From: an uncultured Ruminococcus sp.
GTDB lineage: Bacteria; Bacillota; Clostridia; Oscillospirales; Acutalibacteraceae
Assembly (NCBI GenBank): GCA_902789345.1
Contig: CADANT010000022.1
Location: forward strand, 1-57,999
DNA length: 57,999 bases
Reading direction: 5' to 3'
Shown: piece after piece, positions 36,682-45,439 of the stretch
How the letters are laid out: every line of letters starts with the position of its first letter
How positions within the stretch are numbered: position 1 is the first letter of the stretch
Notes under the pieces: model-generated
Databases searched by the model: none
What the model was told of the DNA's origin: nothing
Seen by the model: only the letters and a program-made list of their open reading frames with translations
Translations under genes and position numbers: made by a program

Positions 36682-38013
36682 TTATCTTTTTATAAATAAG
36701 CTTATAAAAAATCCGTCACTGCCGTTTTTCTGCGGCAATAAAGTGACAGCATTATCCATATTGCCTATTTTGTTTATTATATCATCTTTTATGCTAATCT
36801 TCAAGGGCTGAAATTGTGAATGTTCCCTCAAAAACCTTTTAACATTATTTTCATTTTCGTCAGGATTTAATGTACAGGTTGAATACGCTAAAATTCCGCC
36901 ACTTTTTAAGTGCTTTGCACAGCTGCATAAAATGTCATATTGCAGCTGCGGCAGGGTATCCAGTCCCAAATCCTGCTTATACCGGATTTCCAGCTTACGG
37001 CGAATAATTCCCAAGCCCGAACACGGTACATCACAAAGTATTCTGTCGGCCTCCGGCAGGTCTTTATCTTCCAAAGCGTTTGCCACAGCCGCTTTTATAT
37101 TTTCAATGCCAAGCCTGTAGGCTCCGTTGTTTATCAGCTTAACCTTATGCTCATACATATCAAAGGCCTTTATTGTACCCTTGTTGTTCATAAGCTCTGC
37201 CATTGTAAAGGCTTTGCCGCCGGGTGCGGAGCAAAAGTCATACACAAGCATATTCTCCTTTGGTGCCAAAAGCTCACAGCACAGCTGTGATGCTGTGTCC
37301 TGCACATGAAAAAGCCCCTGTTTGTACTGGCTTGTGTTTTCTATAGCGCCTGTGTGGCTTAAAAGTAAGGCGTTATCCACTCCCTGTACTCTTTGTGCAC
37401 CTATGCCGGACTTTTCAAAGCTTTCTTTCAGCTTTGAGGCAGTGGTTTTTAAGGTATTTACCCTTACGGAAACAGGCGGCCTGCCTGCCAAATTTTCTAA
37501 AATACTCAGGGTATTTTCCTCGCCATAGGCATTCAGCCACAAATTGACTATATCCTTTGGCATTGAATAATAAACCGAATAATACATTGCCCTGTCGCTG
37601 TTTTTATCCGGAAGCTTGTAGGCACAGCCTGCCCTTACAAAGCTTCGCAATACGCCGTTAATAAAGCCGGAGGCCTTGTTAAGGCGCATACCCTTTGCCA
37701 GCTTTACACTTTCGTTTACGGCCGCACTTTCTGGCACCTTGTCCATAAATGCTATTTGCAATATGCCCATTCTTAAAATATTAAGCACCGGCGTTTCTAT
37801 CTTTTTCAGCCTTAGGTTTGTATACTGCCTTATTATGTAATCCAAAAGAATTTTTCTTTCCAACACACCATAAACCAAAGCAGAACAAAAAGAGGCGTCC
37901 ACCCCTGTGGTGTTATCCTCTTTTAGCTGATTGTTAAGGGCAATGTTTGAATATGCCCCGTCTTTTTCAATTTTTATTAAAATCTTTAATGCTGATTTTC
38001 TAGGGTTAGCCAT
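36682..38013 (-). CDS. rsmB: 16S rRNA (cytosine967-C5)-methyltransferase RsmB
   Basis: This 443-residue enzyme has an N-terminal NusB-like helical domain (~1-135: SALKILIKIEKDGAYSNIAL) and a C-terminal methyltransferase domain. The latter carries the SAM motif YDFCSAPGGKAFTMAEL, CDVPCSGLGIIRRK with one catalytic cysteine, and YSTCTLNPDENE with the other. It sits 18 bases after fmt. Confidence 0.94.
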   Translation of the reverse strand: MANPRKSALKILIKIEKDGAYSNIALNNQLKEDNTTGVDASFCSALVYGVLERKILLDYIIRQYTNLRLKKIETPVLNILRMGILQIAFMDKVPESAAVNESVKLAKGMRLNKASGFINGVLRSFVRAGCAYKLPDKNSDRAMYYSVYYSMPKDIVNLWLNAYGEENTLSILENLAGRPPVSVRVNTLKTTASKLKESFEKSGIGAQRVQGVDNALLLSHTGAIENTSQYKQGLFHVQDTASQLCCELLAPKENMLVYDFCSAPGGKAFTMAELMNNKGTIKAFDMYEHKVKLINNGAYRLGIENIKAAVANALEDKDLPEADRILCDVPCSGLGIIRRKLEIRYKQDLGLDTLPQLQYDILCSCAKHLKSGGILAYSTCTLNPDENENNVKRFLREHSQFQPLKISIKDDIINKIGNMDNAVTLLPQKNGSDGFFISLFIKR

Positions 38014-38031
38014 AGTAAAAATTTCCTAACT

Positions 38032-38949
38032 TTATTCAAAAACTGTGTCTGTTGTAATTCTGTAGCCACGCACATAATCCTGGGACTTCATCCTCTTTTT
38101 GCCCTCGGGCTGAATTTCATTAATAATAACAGCGCCCTCGCCGCATGCTACAGTAAGAGGATTTTCACAAATCACTCTGCCTACCTCGCCCTTTTGGTCT
38201 GACAAAACAGTTGAATATATTTTTACTCTTTTACCGTTTACTGTTGCTGTTGCTATAGGCCACGGGTTTAAGCCACGAACCTGATTATGCACAGCCTGTG
38301 CGGTGCTACTCCAATCAATTTTACACAGCTTTTTTGTAAGCATCGACGCATAATTGGACAGACTGTCGTCCTGCTTCTCAGGTGTTACTGTGTCATTTTC
38401 AATCGCACTTAGTGTTTTCACAATAAGCTCTGCGCCCATATCCGACAAACGGTCGTGAAGCTGTCCGGCTGTTTCGTTTTCGCCTATTTTGGTTATGCTT
38501 TTTAACAGCATATCGCCTGTGTCCAGTCCCTCTGCCATTTTCATTGTAGTAACGCCTGTTTCTTTCTCACCGTTTAAAACGCACCACTGTATAGGGCCGG
38601 CACCTCTGTACCTTGGCAACAGTGAAGCGTGTACATTTACACAGCCGTATTTTGGTAAATCCAGAATTTCCTTTGGCAGTATTTTGCCAAAAGCCACTAC
38701 AACTATAATATCTGGCGCAAGCTCCTTTAAAATATTAAGTGCCTCTCCGTTTTTCATTGATGTTGGCTGAAAAACAGGAATATTATTCTCTGCGGCACAT
38801 TCCTTTACCGGAGGAGGCGTCAGCACATAGCCCCTGCCCTTTGGCTTGTCGGGCTGTGTAAAAACACCCACAACATTGTGTCCGCTATTTATTATTGCTT
38901 TAAGTGGAGGTACAGCAAACTCCGGTGTACCCATATATACAATTTTCAT
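38032..38949 (-). CDS. fmt: Methionyl-tRNA formyltransferase
   Basis: This 305-residue enzyme formylates initiator Met-tRNA. The N-terminal MKIVYMGTPEFAVPPL, the folate-binding NIPVFQPTSMK, and the active-site segment VNVHASLLPRYRGAGPIQWC are in family order. The C-terminal OB-like domain begins near NPWPIATATVNG. GGAGG precedes the ATG. It follows def, whose product removes the formyl group. Confidence 0.95.
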   Translation of the reverse strand: MKIVYMGTPEFAVPPLKAIINSGHNVVGVFTQPDKPKGRGYVLTPPPVKECAAENNIPVFQPTSMKNGEALNILKELAPDIIVVVAFGKILPKEILDLPKYGCVNVHASLLPRYRGAGPIQWCVLNGEKETGVTTMKMAEGLDTGDMLLKSITKIGENETAGQLHDRLSDMGAELIVKTLSAIENDTVTPEKQDDSLSNYASMLTKKLCKIDWSSTAQAVHNQVRGLNPWPIATATVNGKRVKIYSTVLSDQKGEVGRVICENPLTVACGEGAVIINEIQPEGKKRMKSQDYVRGYRITTDTVFE

Positions 38950-39014
38950 ACAACAACGCCTCCGTTATCTATTACTGCCAATGCTTTTAATATATCCTGT
39001 AGGAAATACAACAA

Positions 39015-39485
39015 TCATTCCAGCTCTGACGGTGCAACCATTCTGTATGCACGGGCTTTAAAAATAACGCCCTCTAAATGGTCAATCTCGTGGCACAAGC
39101 ACCTTGCCAGCAAACCTTCGCCCTCTACGGTAAACTCCTTGCCGTTTCTGTCAAACGCCTTGGCAGTAACCTTCAACGGGCGCTTAACCATTCCCCACTG
39201 GTTAGGGCAAGAAAGACAGCCCTCCAATCCGTCCTGCTCACCGCTTTGCTCTACTATTTCAGGGTTTACAAGCTCCAGGTCTACCTCCTGCTCAGGTATG
39301 CTTATAACCACAACTCTGCGCAAAACGCCTACCTGTGGCGCTGCCAGTCCAACGCCCTCTGCCTTGCCTAAGGTTTCTTTCATATCGTCAATAAGCGTTG
39401 CCAGCCTGTCGTCAAACTTTGTTACATAATGGCATTTCTTTGTTAATACACTGTCACCCTCAAGAACAATATTCCTTGTAGCCAT
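39015..39485 (-). CDS. def: Peptide deformylase
   Basis: This 156-residue metalloenzyme removes formyl from nascent proteins. The three motifs are present: GVGLAAPQVG, EGCLSCPNQWG with the metal-binding cysteine, and CHEIDHLEGVIF with the HExxH zinc/iron site. It lies between priA and fmt. Confidence 0.95.
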   Translation of the reverse strand: MATRNIVLEGDSVLTKKCHYVTKFDDRLATLIDDMKETLGKAEGVGLAAPQVGVLRRVVVISIPEQEVDLELVNPEIVEQSGEQDGLEGCLSCPNQWGMVKRPLKVTAKAFDRNGKEFTVEGEGLLARCLCHEIDHLEGVIFKARAYRMVAPSELE

Positions 39486-39527
39486 TGATTTTCCTCCTTT
39501 ATTATTTAACCGTATGTTTTAGCACAG

Positions 39528-42008
39528 CTATAAAATAGAATCGGGGTTTATATCAACATATGCAGTTACGCCGGCGTATGTTTTATCCTTTCCGAATTCA
39601 ATTAAAAGCTGTGACATCATTTTTCTGAAATCAGCACAATTTCTGAATTTTAAAACACATTTGTATCTGTACTTATTATTTATTCTGTTAATGGAGGCAC
39701 TTGATGCCCCCAGTACTCTCAGCGGAATTTTTGAATACTCCTGCCGAGCCTTATCTATAAGCAGCTGTGTAAAGTGCTCTGCACCACGCCTTGTTTTAAC
39801 ATCGTTTTCACCAACGAAGCCAACCATACAAATGTCGGAAAAAGGCGGATACAGCATAGCCTTACGCAGTAATATTTCGTTTTGATAAAAGCTGTCGTAG
39901 TCCTGCTTTGCGGCAAGCATAATCGTAGGGTTGTTTGGCGTAAAGGTCTGAATAACGGCCTTGCCCTCCAAATCACCTCTGCCCGACCGGCCAACCACCT
40001 GGGTTAAAAGCGAAAACGCCCTTTCGTAGCTGCGGTAGTCGTCAGAATACAGCATTTGGTCGGCACTTAACACTCCCACTAAGGTTACATTTGGAAAGTT
40101 AAGCCCCTTGGCAACCATTTGCGTGCCTATCATAATATCATACTTACCCTGTGCAAATTCACTTAGCTTTTTTTCGTGTGCAAATTTTGCCATAGTGGAG
40201 TCGGCGTCCAAACGCAGTATTTTAGCGTTTGGGAAAGCGTCCATAAGTGTTTCCTCTGCCCTTTGGGTTCCCAAGCCGGAAAACCTAAGACCATAGCTGT
40301 GGCATACAGGACATTTTTGACTTAAAGGCTCTGAATATCCACAGTAGTGGCACATAAGCCTGCCGTTGTCGGAATGATATGTAAGAGAAATTGAGCAATG
40401 CGGGCAGGTAACAACCTCTCCGCATTTTTTGCAGGAAACAAAGGTATTGTACCCACGCCTGTTAAGCAAAATAATAGACTGTCTGCCTTTTTCCAGGTTT
40501 TTTTCAACCGCCTGCATAAGCACACTGCCTATTCCGCTTTTATTATTTTGCTGTATATCCTCATTCATATCTGCAATTACTACCTTAGGCAGTTTTGCGT
40601 TGCCAAATCTTGCAGTAAGCCTGTTAATGGAATATATGCCCTTTTGTGCGTTATAAAAGCTTTCAACCGAGGGCGTTGCCGAGGCTAAAAGCAATAAACA
40701 GGAATGTTTACTGCATCTATATTTTGCAACATCTCTGGCGTGAAACCTGGGAGCAGCCTCTGACTTATAGGTATACTCCTGCTCCTCGTCCATTATAATA
40801 AGTCCTATATCGTCAAAAGGAGCAAACACGGCGCTTCTTGTACCTACGGCAATTTTGGCACTGCCGTTTCTTACCCTTTTCCACTGGTCAAGCCTTTCGC
40901 CTACAGAAAGTCCGCTGTGAAAAACGGCAACATTCTGACCGTACCTGCCTATAAACAGGTTAATAAGCTGTGAGGTAAGGGCAATTTCAGGCACCATAAC
41001 AATAACGCCCTTATTATCCTTTATTACGCTGTCAATAAGCTTCATAAATACCGAGGTTTTTCCTGAGCCTGTTACGCCGTAAAGCAAAGAAACCTGCGCT
41101 TTGCTGCTACGGTACTTTAAAAGCAAATCATCATAAGCCATCTTTTGCTGGATAGTAAGCTCTATTTCCCTGCTGCTTTTGTCGGTGCCATTGTAAATCT
41201 CCGGGTTTCGGAACACCTCTTGTTCAAAGTATTCTGCCATTCCCTTTTTTACCAAAGCATCAGCCACAGCCTGGGTACAGCCTACATAATAGCACAGCTC
41301 CTTTACAGAAAGTGAAAACGCCATATTAAGCACCTCGTATGCCTCTGCCTGCCGTGGCGTCAGCTTAGCGTCGGCGTTATCTCCTGTTAGGCGTATCATC
41401 TTCTGCGACTTGTCACCCAGTTTGCGCAGCGCTTCCTCCTGCCTGTTTAAAATACCCTTGGCATTCATTAAAAGCAATACCGAATTATCAAGCAAGCCCA
41501 TATCCTTTAGCAGCTTATCCTCGGCTACCGGCTTTTTGGCACTACGCAAATAATTGTAAATTTGCTGCTGTGCTTCGTCCAAAAGCGCCACATCGCCCTC
41601 ATACTGCGGATTTGGCGTATATAATGCATTGATTTTATAGTTAATGCCTACAGGCAGCATAGCCCTTATGCAGTCATACAGCGTGCAGTAGCAACGGCTT
41701 TTCATAAAGCGGGCAAGTCCCAGCATTTCATCTGTTAAAACAGGCTTTTCGTCAAGAACAGACAACAGCCGCTTATACTTTTGGGCGTCAACTGTCGCCT
41801 GCTTAGTGTACATTACCATTGCCTGCTTTTTTTTATTTCCCCGTCCAAAGGGTACCAGCACTCTGCGTCCGCAAAGATTTTCGGCATCCACCGTAGGCGG
41901 TACAATGTAGTCAAAAATTTTGTCAAAGCTGTACACAGTCTTGTCTGCCGCTACGCCTGCCAGTGTAACGGTAACAGGCTGTGACGGCGTGTTAAGACCC
42001 TGCTGCAT
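39528..42008 (-). CDS. priA: Primosomal protein N' (replication restart helicase PriA)
   Basis: This 826-residue helicase reloads the replisome at stalled forks. The N-terminal fork-binding domain (~1-115) is followed by a winged-helix-like part, Walker A YGVTGSGKTSVFM, the Walker B variant IIMDEEQEYTY, and the aromatic-rich loop APRFHARDVA. Two zinc clusters (CKKCGEVVTCPHC; CHYCGYSEP, CPVCHSYG) and helicase motif QVVGRSGRGD follow. Only 3 bases separate it from the rpoZ stop. No clear ribosome binding site is visible, so translational coupling is likely. Confidence 0.95.
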   Translation of the reverse strand: MQQGLNTPSQPVTVTLAGVAADKTVYSFDKIFDYIVPPTVDAENLCGRRVLVPFGRGNKKKQAMVMYTKQATVDAQKYKRLLSVLDEKPVLTDEMLGLARFMKSRCYCTLYDCIRAMLPVGINYKINALYTPNPQYEGDVALLDEAQQQIYNYLRSAKKPVAEDKLLKDMGLLDNSVLLLMNAKGILNRQEEALRKLGDKSQKMIRLTGDNADAKLTPRQAEAYEVLNMAFSLSVKELCYYVGCTQAVADALVKKGMAEYFEQEVFRNPEIYNGTDKSSREIELTIQQKMAYDDLLLKYRSSKAQVSLLYGVTGSGKTSVFMKLIDSVIKDNKGVIVMVPEIALTSQLINLFIGRYGQNVAVFHSGLSVGERLDQWKRVRNGSAKIAVGTRSAVFAPFDDIGLIIMDEEQEYTYKSEAAPRFHARDVAKYRCSKHSCLLLLASATPSVESFYNAQKGIYSINRLTARFGNAKLPKVVIADMNEDIQQNNKSGIGSVLMQAVEKNLEKGRQSIILLNRRGYNTFVSCKKCGEVVTCPHCSISLTYHSDNGRLMCHYCGYSEPLSQKCPVCHSYGLRFSGLGTQRAEETLMDAFPNAKILRLDADSTMAKFAHEKKLSEFAQGKYDIMIGTQMVAKGLNFPNVTLVGVLSADQMLYSDDYRSYERAFSLLTQVVGRSGRGDLEGKAVIQTFTPNNPTIMLAAKQDYDSFYQNEILLRKAMLYPPFSDICMVGFVGENDVKTRRGAEHFTQLLIDKARQEYSKIPLRVLGASSASINRINNKYRYKCVLKFRNCADFRKMMSQLLIEFGKDKTYAGVTAYVDINPDSIL

Positions 42009-42011
42009 AAA

Positions 42012-42224
42012 TTACTCGTTTATGTCAGGCTCTAGTATGCTGTACTTGTTGTTTTTGAAATCCTCAATAGCTTCCAGTACAGGCTTTTCGTCTACAACCT
42101 CGTCCTTTTTCTCGTTCTCTGCGGCAATCTGTCTTGCTCTTTTTGCTACAGCCATAACAAGTGAATATCTTGTTGTTTTGTTATTTAACATATCCTCTAC
42201 AGAAGGTTTACGCATTTTCATCAT
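42012..42224 (-). CDS. rpoZ: RNA polymerase omega subunit
   Basis: This small 70-residue protein has the omega signature: [28 protein letters not shown] in total, with the TTRYSLV..AKRARQI core. It supports assembly of the beta' subunit. The ATG at 42224 has AAAGGAG upstream and overlaps the gmk end by 17 bases. In Bacillus, coaBC lies between rpoZ and priA; here priA follows directly. Confidence 0.92.
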   Translation of the reverse strand: MMKMRKPSVEDMLNNKTTRYSLVMAVAKRARQIAAENEKKDEVVDEKPVLEAIEDFKNNKYSILEPDINE

Positions 42225-42822
42225 TCAAAACTCCTTTTATAAAATCTAACATATTTTCTGTTTTTTGTCTTTCGGCAATAATTATACTTACAATATCGGC
42301 TACACACTGCATAACCGTGTTGTTTACAACAATGTAATCATACTGCGGCGCCTGTTTAATTTCGTCAATAGCCGTTTCAAGGCGCTGTTTTACAACCTCG
42401 TCTGTTTCGGTACCCCTGCCGCGCAGTCTGTCCTCCAGCTCCTGCAGGCTTGGCGGCATAACAAAAACCGTTACCGCTTCCGGGATAATTTTCTTTACAT
42501 TCAAAGCGCCTTGTACTTCAATTTCAAGTATAATATTCTTACCCTGCTCTACGCTTTTCAGTACATAATCCTTTGGCGTACCGTAAAAGTTGCTGCAATA
42601 CTCTGCATATTCCAGCATTTCGTTGTTATTTATCTTTTGGGTAAATTCCTCTTTGGTAATAAAGAAATAATTTACGCCGTGGGTTTCGCCCTCTCTTGGT
42701 GACCTTGTAGTAGCTGAAACAGACAATGCACAGTCTTCATTACTGCCAATAAGCTCCTTTACAACTGTACCCTTGCCTACTCCCGAGGGACCTGACACTA
42801 CTATTACCTTACCCTTATTCAT
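42208..42822 (-). CDS. gmk: Guanylate kinase
   Basis: This enzyme phosphorylates GMP to GDP. The P-loop is [12 protein letters not shown], followed by [37 protein letters not shown], and [12 protein letters not shown]. The ATG at 42822 is chosen because GAGGAGG lies 9 bases upstream; the ATG at 42831 touches that site. It overlaps the end of remA by 8 bases. Confidence 0.95.
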   Translation of the reverse strand: MNKGKVIVVSGPSGVGKGTVVKELIGSNEDCALSVSATTRSPREGETHGVNYFFITKEEFTQKINNNEMLEYAEYCSNFYGTPKDYVLKSVEQGKNIILEIEVQGALNVKKIIPEAVTVFVMPPSLQELEDRLRGRGTETDEVVKQRLETAIDEIKQAPQYDYIVVNNTVMQCVADIVSIIIAERQKTENMLDFIKGVLNDENA

Positions 42823-43069
42823 TGTGCTCATCCTCCTCTACTACAGCCCTGTTGCCTATACTTTCCGGGTTAATTGCCGAAAGTATAATATGCTGGCTTT
42901 CTGCTATAATAACCGAGCGTGTCTTTCTGCCGTATGTAGCGTCAATTAAAAGCCCCTGCTCTTTTGCGTCCTGTACAATTCTTTTTATAGGTGCAGAGTC
43001 CGGTGCAACAACGGCTATTATTTTTTCTGCCGATACTAAATTACCAAAGCCTATATTTATAAGCTGCAT
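42815..43069 (-). CDS. remA: RemA-like DUF370 regulator (YlzA)
   Basis: This 84-residue protein matches the RemA/YlzA family ([19 protein letters not shown], then [10 protein letters not shown] and GRKTRSVI). In Bacillus RemA is a ring-forming DNA-binding activator of biofilm matrix and osmoprotection genes. The ATG at 43069 has AAGGAG 8 bases upstream; the TTG at 43075 is too close. Its place between yicC and gmk is conserved in Firmicutes. Confidence 0.92.
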   Translation of the reverse strand: MQLINIGFGNLVSAEKIIAVVAPDSAPIKRIVQDAKEQGLLIDATYGRKTRSVIIAESQHIILSAINPESIGNRAVVEEDEHNE

Positions 43070-43084
43070 AGCCAACGCTCCTTA

Positions 43085-43963
43085 CTACTCTACATTTTGT
43101 ACCTGTTCTCTTATTTTTTCAAGCTCTGCCTTTATTTCAACTACAATATGAGCCAAGTCGGCATCTTGCACCTTTGAGCCTATAGTGTTTGTTTCTCTGT
43201 TCATTTCCTGCAGCAAAAAATCAATTTTTCTGCCTACAGAGCCTTCGCTGTTTAAAACCTTTTCAAACTGGTCAAAGTGACTTCTAATCCTTACTGTTTC
43301 CTCGTCAACCGCAACCTTGTCTGCAAATATTGCGGCCTCTGTAATAATACGCTGCTCGTCAACGGCAGTTGTAGAAAGCACCTCGTTCATTCTTTCTGTA
43401 AGCTTTTTGCGGTATTCTGCAACAGTTTGCGGTGAACGCTCCTCCACCTTAGCTACCAGCTGTAAAATAGTGCTGCACCTGCCGTTAATATCCTCGTACA
43501 GCTTTTCGCCCTCTGTACTGCGCATTTTTACAAATTTATCAAGAGCGTCGTTAAGCACGGTGCTTACCGCACTCCAAATTTTCTCCTCGTCTGCTTCAGG
43601 CTTTGTAACCTTAAAAATATCGTTATACCTTGCAACGGCAGAAACCGAAATGTCGTCCTGCACATCATATCTTTGGGCAATTTCCTTTAGCGCATTAACA
43701 TAGCCGGAGGCAAGGCTGTGGTTTACGGTAACGGTTGCCTGCTCGTTTTCGTCTGCTCCCACAGTAACAAAAACATCAATTTTACCACGGAAAACTCTGG
43801 ACTTTACTGCACCTTTTATTTTCTCCTCAAGAAAGCCCATTTCCCTGGGAGTTCTGCAGCTAAGTTCAAAATATCTGTGATTAACAGAGCGAATTTCAAC
43901 GGATATTTCCCTGTTATCAATAATCTGTCGGCTGTTTCCGTAGCCTGTCATACTTTTTATCAT
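43085..43963 (-). CDS. yicC: YicC/YloC family endoribonuclease
   Basis: This 292-residue protein starts with the family signature MIKSMTGYGNS and has EIRSVNHRYFELSCRTPREM near residues 20-40. The conserved C-terminal DFLLQEMNRETNTIGSKVQD is present. Relatives form a hexameric RNase that clamps RNA. The ATG at 43963 has AAGGTGAT upstream. It is the first gene of the operon running to prkC. Confidence 0.92.
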   Translation of the reverse strand: MIKSMTGYGNSRQIIDNREISVEIRSVNHRYFELSCRTPREMGFLEEKIKGAVKSRVFRGKIDVFVTVGADENEQATVTVNHSLASGYVNALKEIAQRYDVQDDISVSAVARYNDIFKVTKPEADEEKIWSAVSTVLNDALDKFVKMRSTEGEKLYEDINGRCSTILQLVAKVEERSPQTVAEYRKKLTERMNEVLSTTAVDEQRIITEAAIFADKVAVDEETVRIRSHFDQFEKVLNSEGSVGRKIDFLLQEMNRETNTIGSKVQDADLAHIVVEIKAELEKIREQVQNVE

Positions 43964-44174
43964 ATTTATATCACCTTTTCCAACAGACACAGCTGTTGCA
44001 TTCTAAGCTTTATTTTAACATCATTTTCATATAATTGCAACTGTTTAGCCTGCCGTATATTTATGTTAATAATATTAATTTCTATGCAAAAGCAAAAGCA
44101 CATCCGCCGCCCAAAGCTACAGAATATTTTTAAAAAATTCGTATTTTTACGGCGAAAATTGGCTGTCGAAAAAG

Positions 44175-44203
44175 TTGATATTTGTGTTTTATGATGGTAT
44201 AAT
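44175..44203 (+). promoter_or_regulatory. Promoter of the CrtO-like membrane protein gene
   Basis: TTGATA (44175-44180) and TATAAT (44198-44203) are separated by 17 bases. The start would be near 44210, about 25 bases before the ATG at 44235. Confidence 0.82.
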
Positions 44204-44234
44204 AAGTTTTAAAGCTATTGTAAGGAGGTAGGTA

Positions 44235-44825
44235 ATGAAACTGCTTGTATTTGCTGCAAACCAGCCACAGGATATATACTCACAAAAGGCAGTACCGCAG
44301 GAGCAAACCTTTGGTTTTGTCCTGTATATAACCCTGCTGCTTGCACTGTTTTGGCTGTCTATTAACATTATAGTACCATGGCTTGTACGCTTTTTAGTAC
44401 CTAAAAAGTTTTTTAACGAAGACGCCCTGCTGTTTAAAGAGCGCAAGTTTGAAAGCGCACTATACAGAAAACTCAAGGTTGTAAAGTGGAAAGACAAGCT
44501 GCCCGACGCAGGCAAGCTGATTCACTTTCAGCGTGACACACTGCCACAGGATATAGACCAAAATTATATAAACAGATTTATTACGGAATGCTGTATTGCG
44601 GAGCTTGGCCACTTAACGGTTGGCATACTGGGCTTTGCGTCGCTTTTCTTTGTATTGCTTATTCCCGGCAGCAATACGGCCGAACCCCTAATGATATTTC
44701 TGATTTTGTCCATAATGGACTTTATTATTCAAATGCTGTTTATAATTATACAGCGCTACAACAGACCACGGCTAATAAAACTGCGCAGGCTGTACAGTCA
44801 CGGCTACAAAACAAAACTTAAATAA
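44235..44825 (+). CDS. Membrane protein resembling CrtO-type acyltransferases
   Basis: This 196-residue protein has a membrane segment near residues 25-50 (FVLYITLLLALFWLSINIIV) and two more near 125-170. Between them lies a motif set FESALYRKLKVVKWKDKLPD and a following FITECCIAELGHL. This WKDxLP...E...AE..H pattern resembles the glycosyl-diaponeurosporenoate acyltransferase (CrtO) family, although no carotenoid genes are nearby. AAGGAGG stands just upstream of the ATG. The substrate is unknown and the assignment rests on motifs only. Confidence 0.6.
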   Translation: MKLLVFAANQPQDIYSQKAVPQEQTFGFVLYITLLLALFWLSINIIVPWLVRFLVPKKFFNEDALLFKERKFESALYRKLKVVKWKDKLPDAGKLIHFQRDTLPQDIDQNYINRFITECCIAELGHLTVGILGFASLFFVLLIPGSNTAEPLMIFLILSIMDFIIQMLFIIIQRYNRPRLIKLRRLYSHGYKTKLK

Positions 44826-44960
44826 CAAAGATACTACGGGCGGCATTTGCCGCCCTATTTGTATTTTTACGGTTCTTAATTATTAAACAGTCGGTAATTA
44901 TCTTTATAGTTTAAGCGGTTCTGCACTATGTATGCTTATGCACAATTGCAAAATAATTTA

Positions 44961-44989
44961 TTGATATAAAATTGATTTTATGTTAAAAT
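44961..44989 (+). promoter_or_regulatory. Promoter of the MntR-like regulator gene
   Basis: TTGATA (44961-44966) and TAAAAT (44984-44989) are separated by 17 bases and lie about 30 bases before the start codon. Confidence 0.7.
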
Positions 44990-45020
44990 GTAATTAATTT
45001 TATAGATGAGAGGTAACTGT

Positions 45021-45392
45021 ATGAAAATTCAGGAATCAGCTGAAAACTATTTGGAAACAATATTGATTATAAAGGAACGCAACGGCGAAGTGCGTTCTGT
45101 TGACATAGTAAACGAGCTTAACTTTTCTAAGCCAAGTGTGAGTGTGGCAATGAAAAACCTTAGAGAAAACGGATATATTACTATGGACGCTAAGGGCTAC
45201 ATTGAGCTTACTGAAAAGGGCTTAAAAATAGCCAATACAATGTACGAAAGACACAAACTGTTTTCAAAATGGTTAATGGAGCTGGGCGTAAGTGAAAAAA
45301 CAGCTAAAGAGGACGCTTGCAGAATTGAGCATGTAATAAGCGTTGAAACATTTGAGGCAATTAAACGCCATCTTCGTACCGAAAGCAATTAA
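45021..45392 (+). CDS. DtxR/MntR-family metal-dependent regulator
   Basis: This short 123-residue protein has an N-terminal winged helix (ESAENYLETILII, VRSVDIVNELNFSKPSVSVAMKNL, ITMDAKGYIELTEKG). The metal-sensing dimer domain follows, with E, C and H in EDACRIEHVIS near residue 97. It lacks an SH3-like third domain, as in MntR. The ATG at 45021 has GAGAGG upstream. Its target metal and genes are not evident; the amylase follows after 47 bases. Confidence 0.85.
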   Translation: MKIQESAENYLETILIIKERNGEVRSVDIVNELNFSKPSVSVAMKNLRENGYITMDAKGYIELTEKGLKIANTMYERHKLFSKWLMELGVSEKTAKEDACRIEHVISVETFEAIKRHLRTESN

Positions 45393-45439
45393 TAATCATA
45401 CTACTGCTTTGTTAGTTATTCTTCAAGGGGTGAAGTGTT

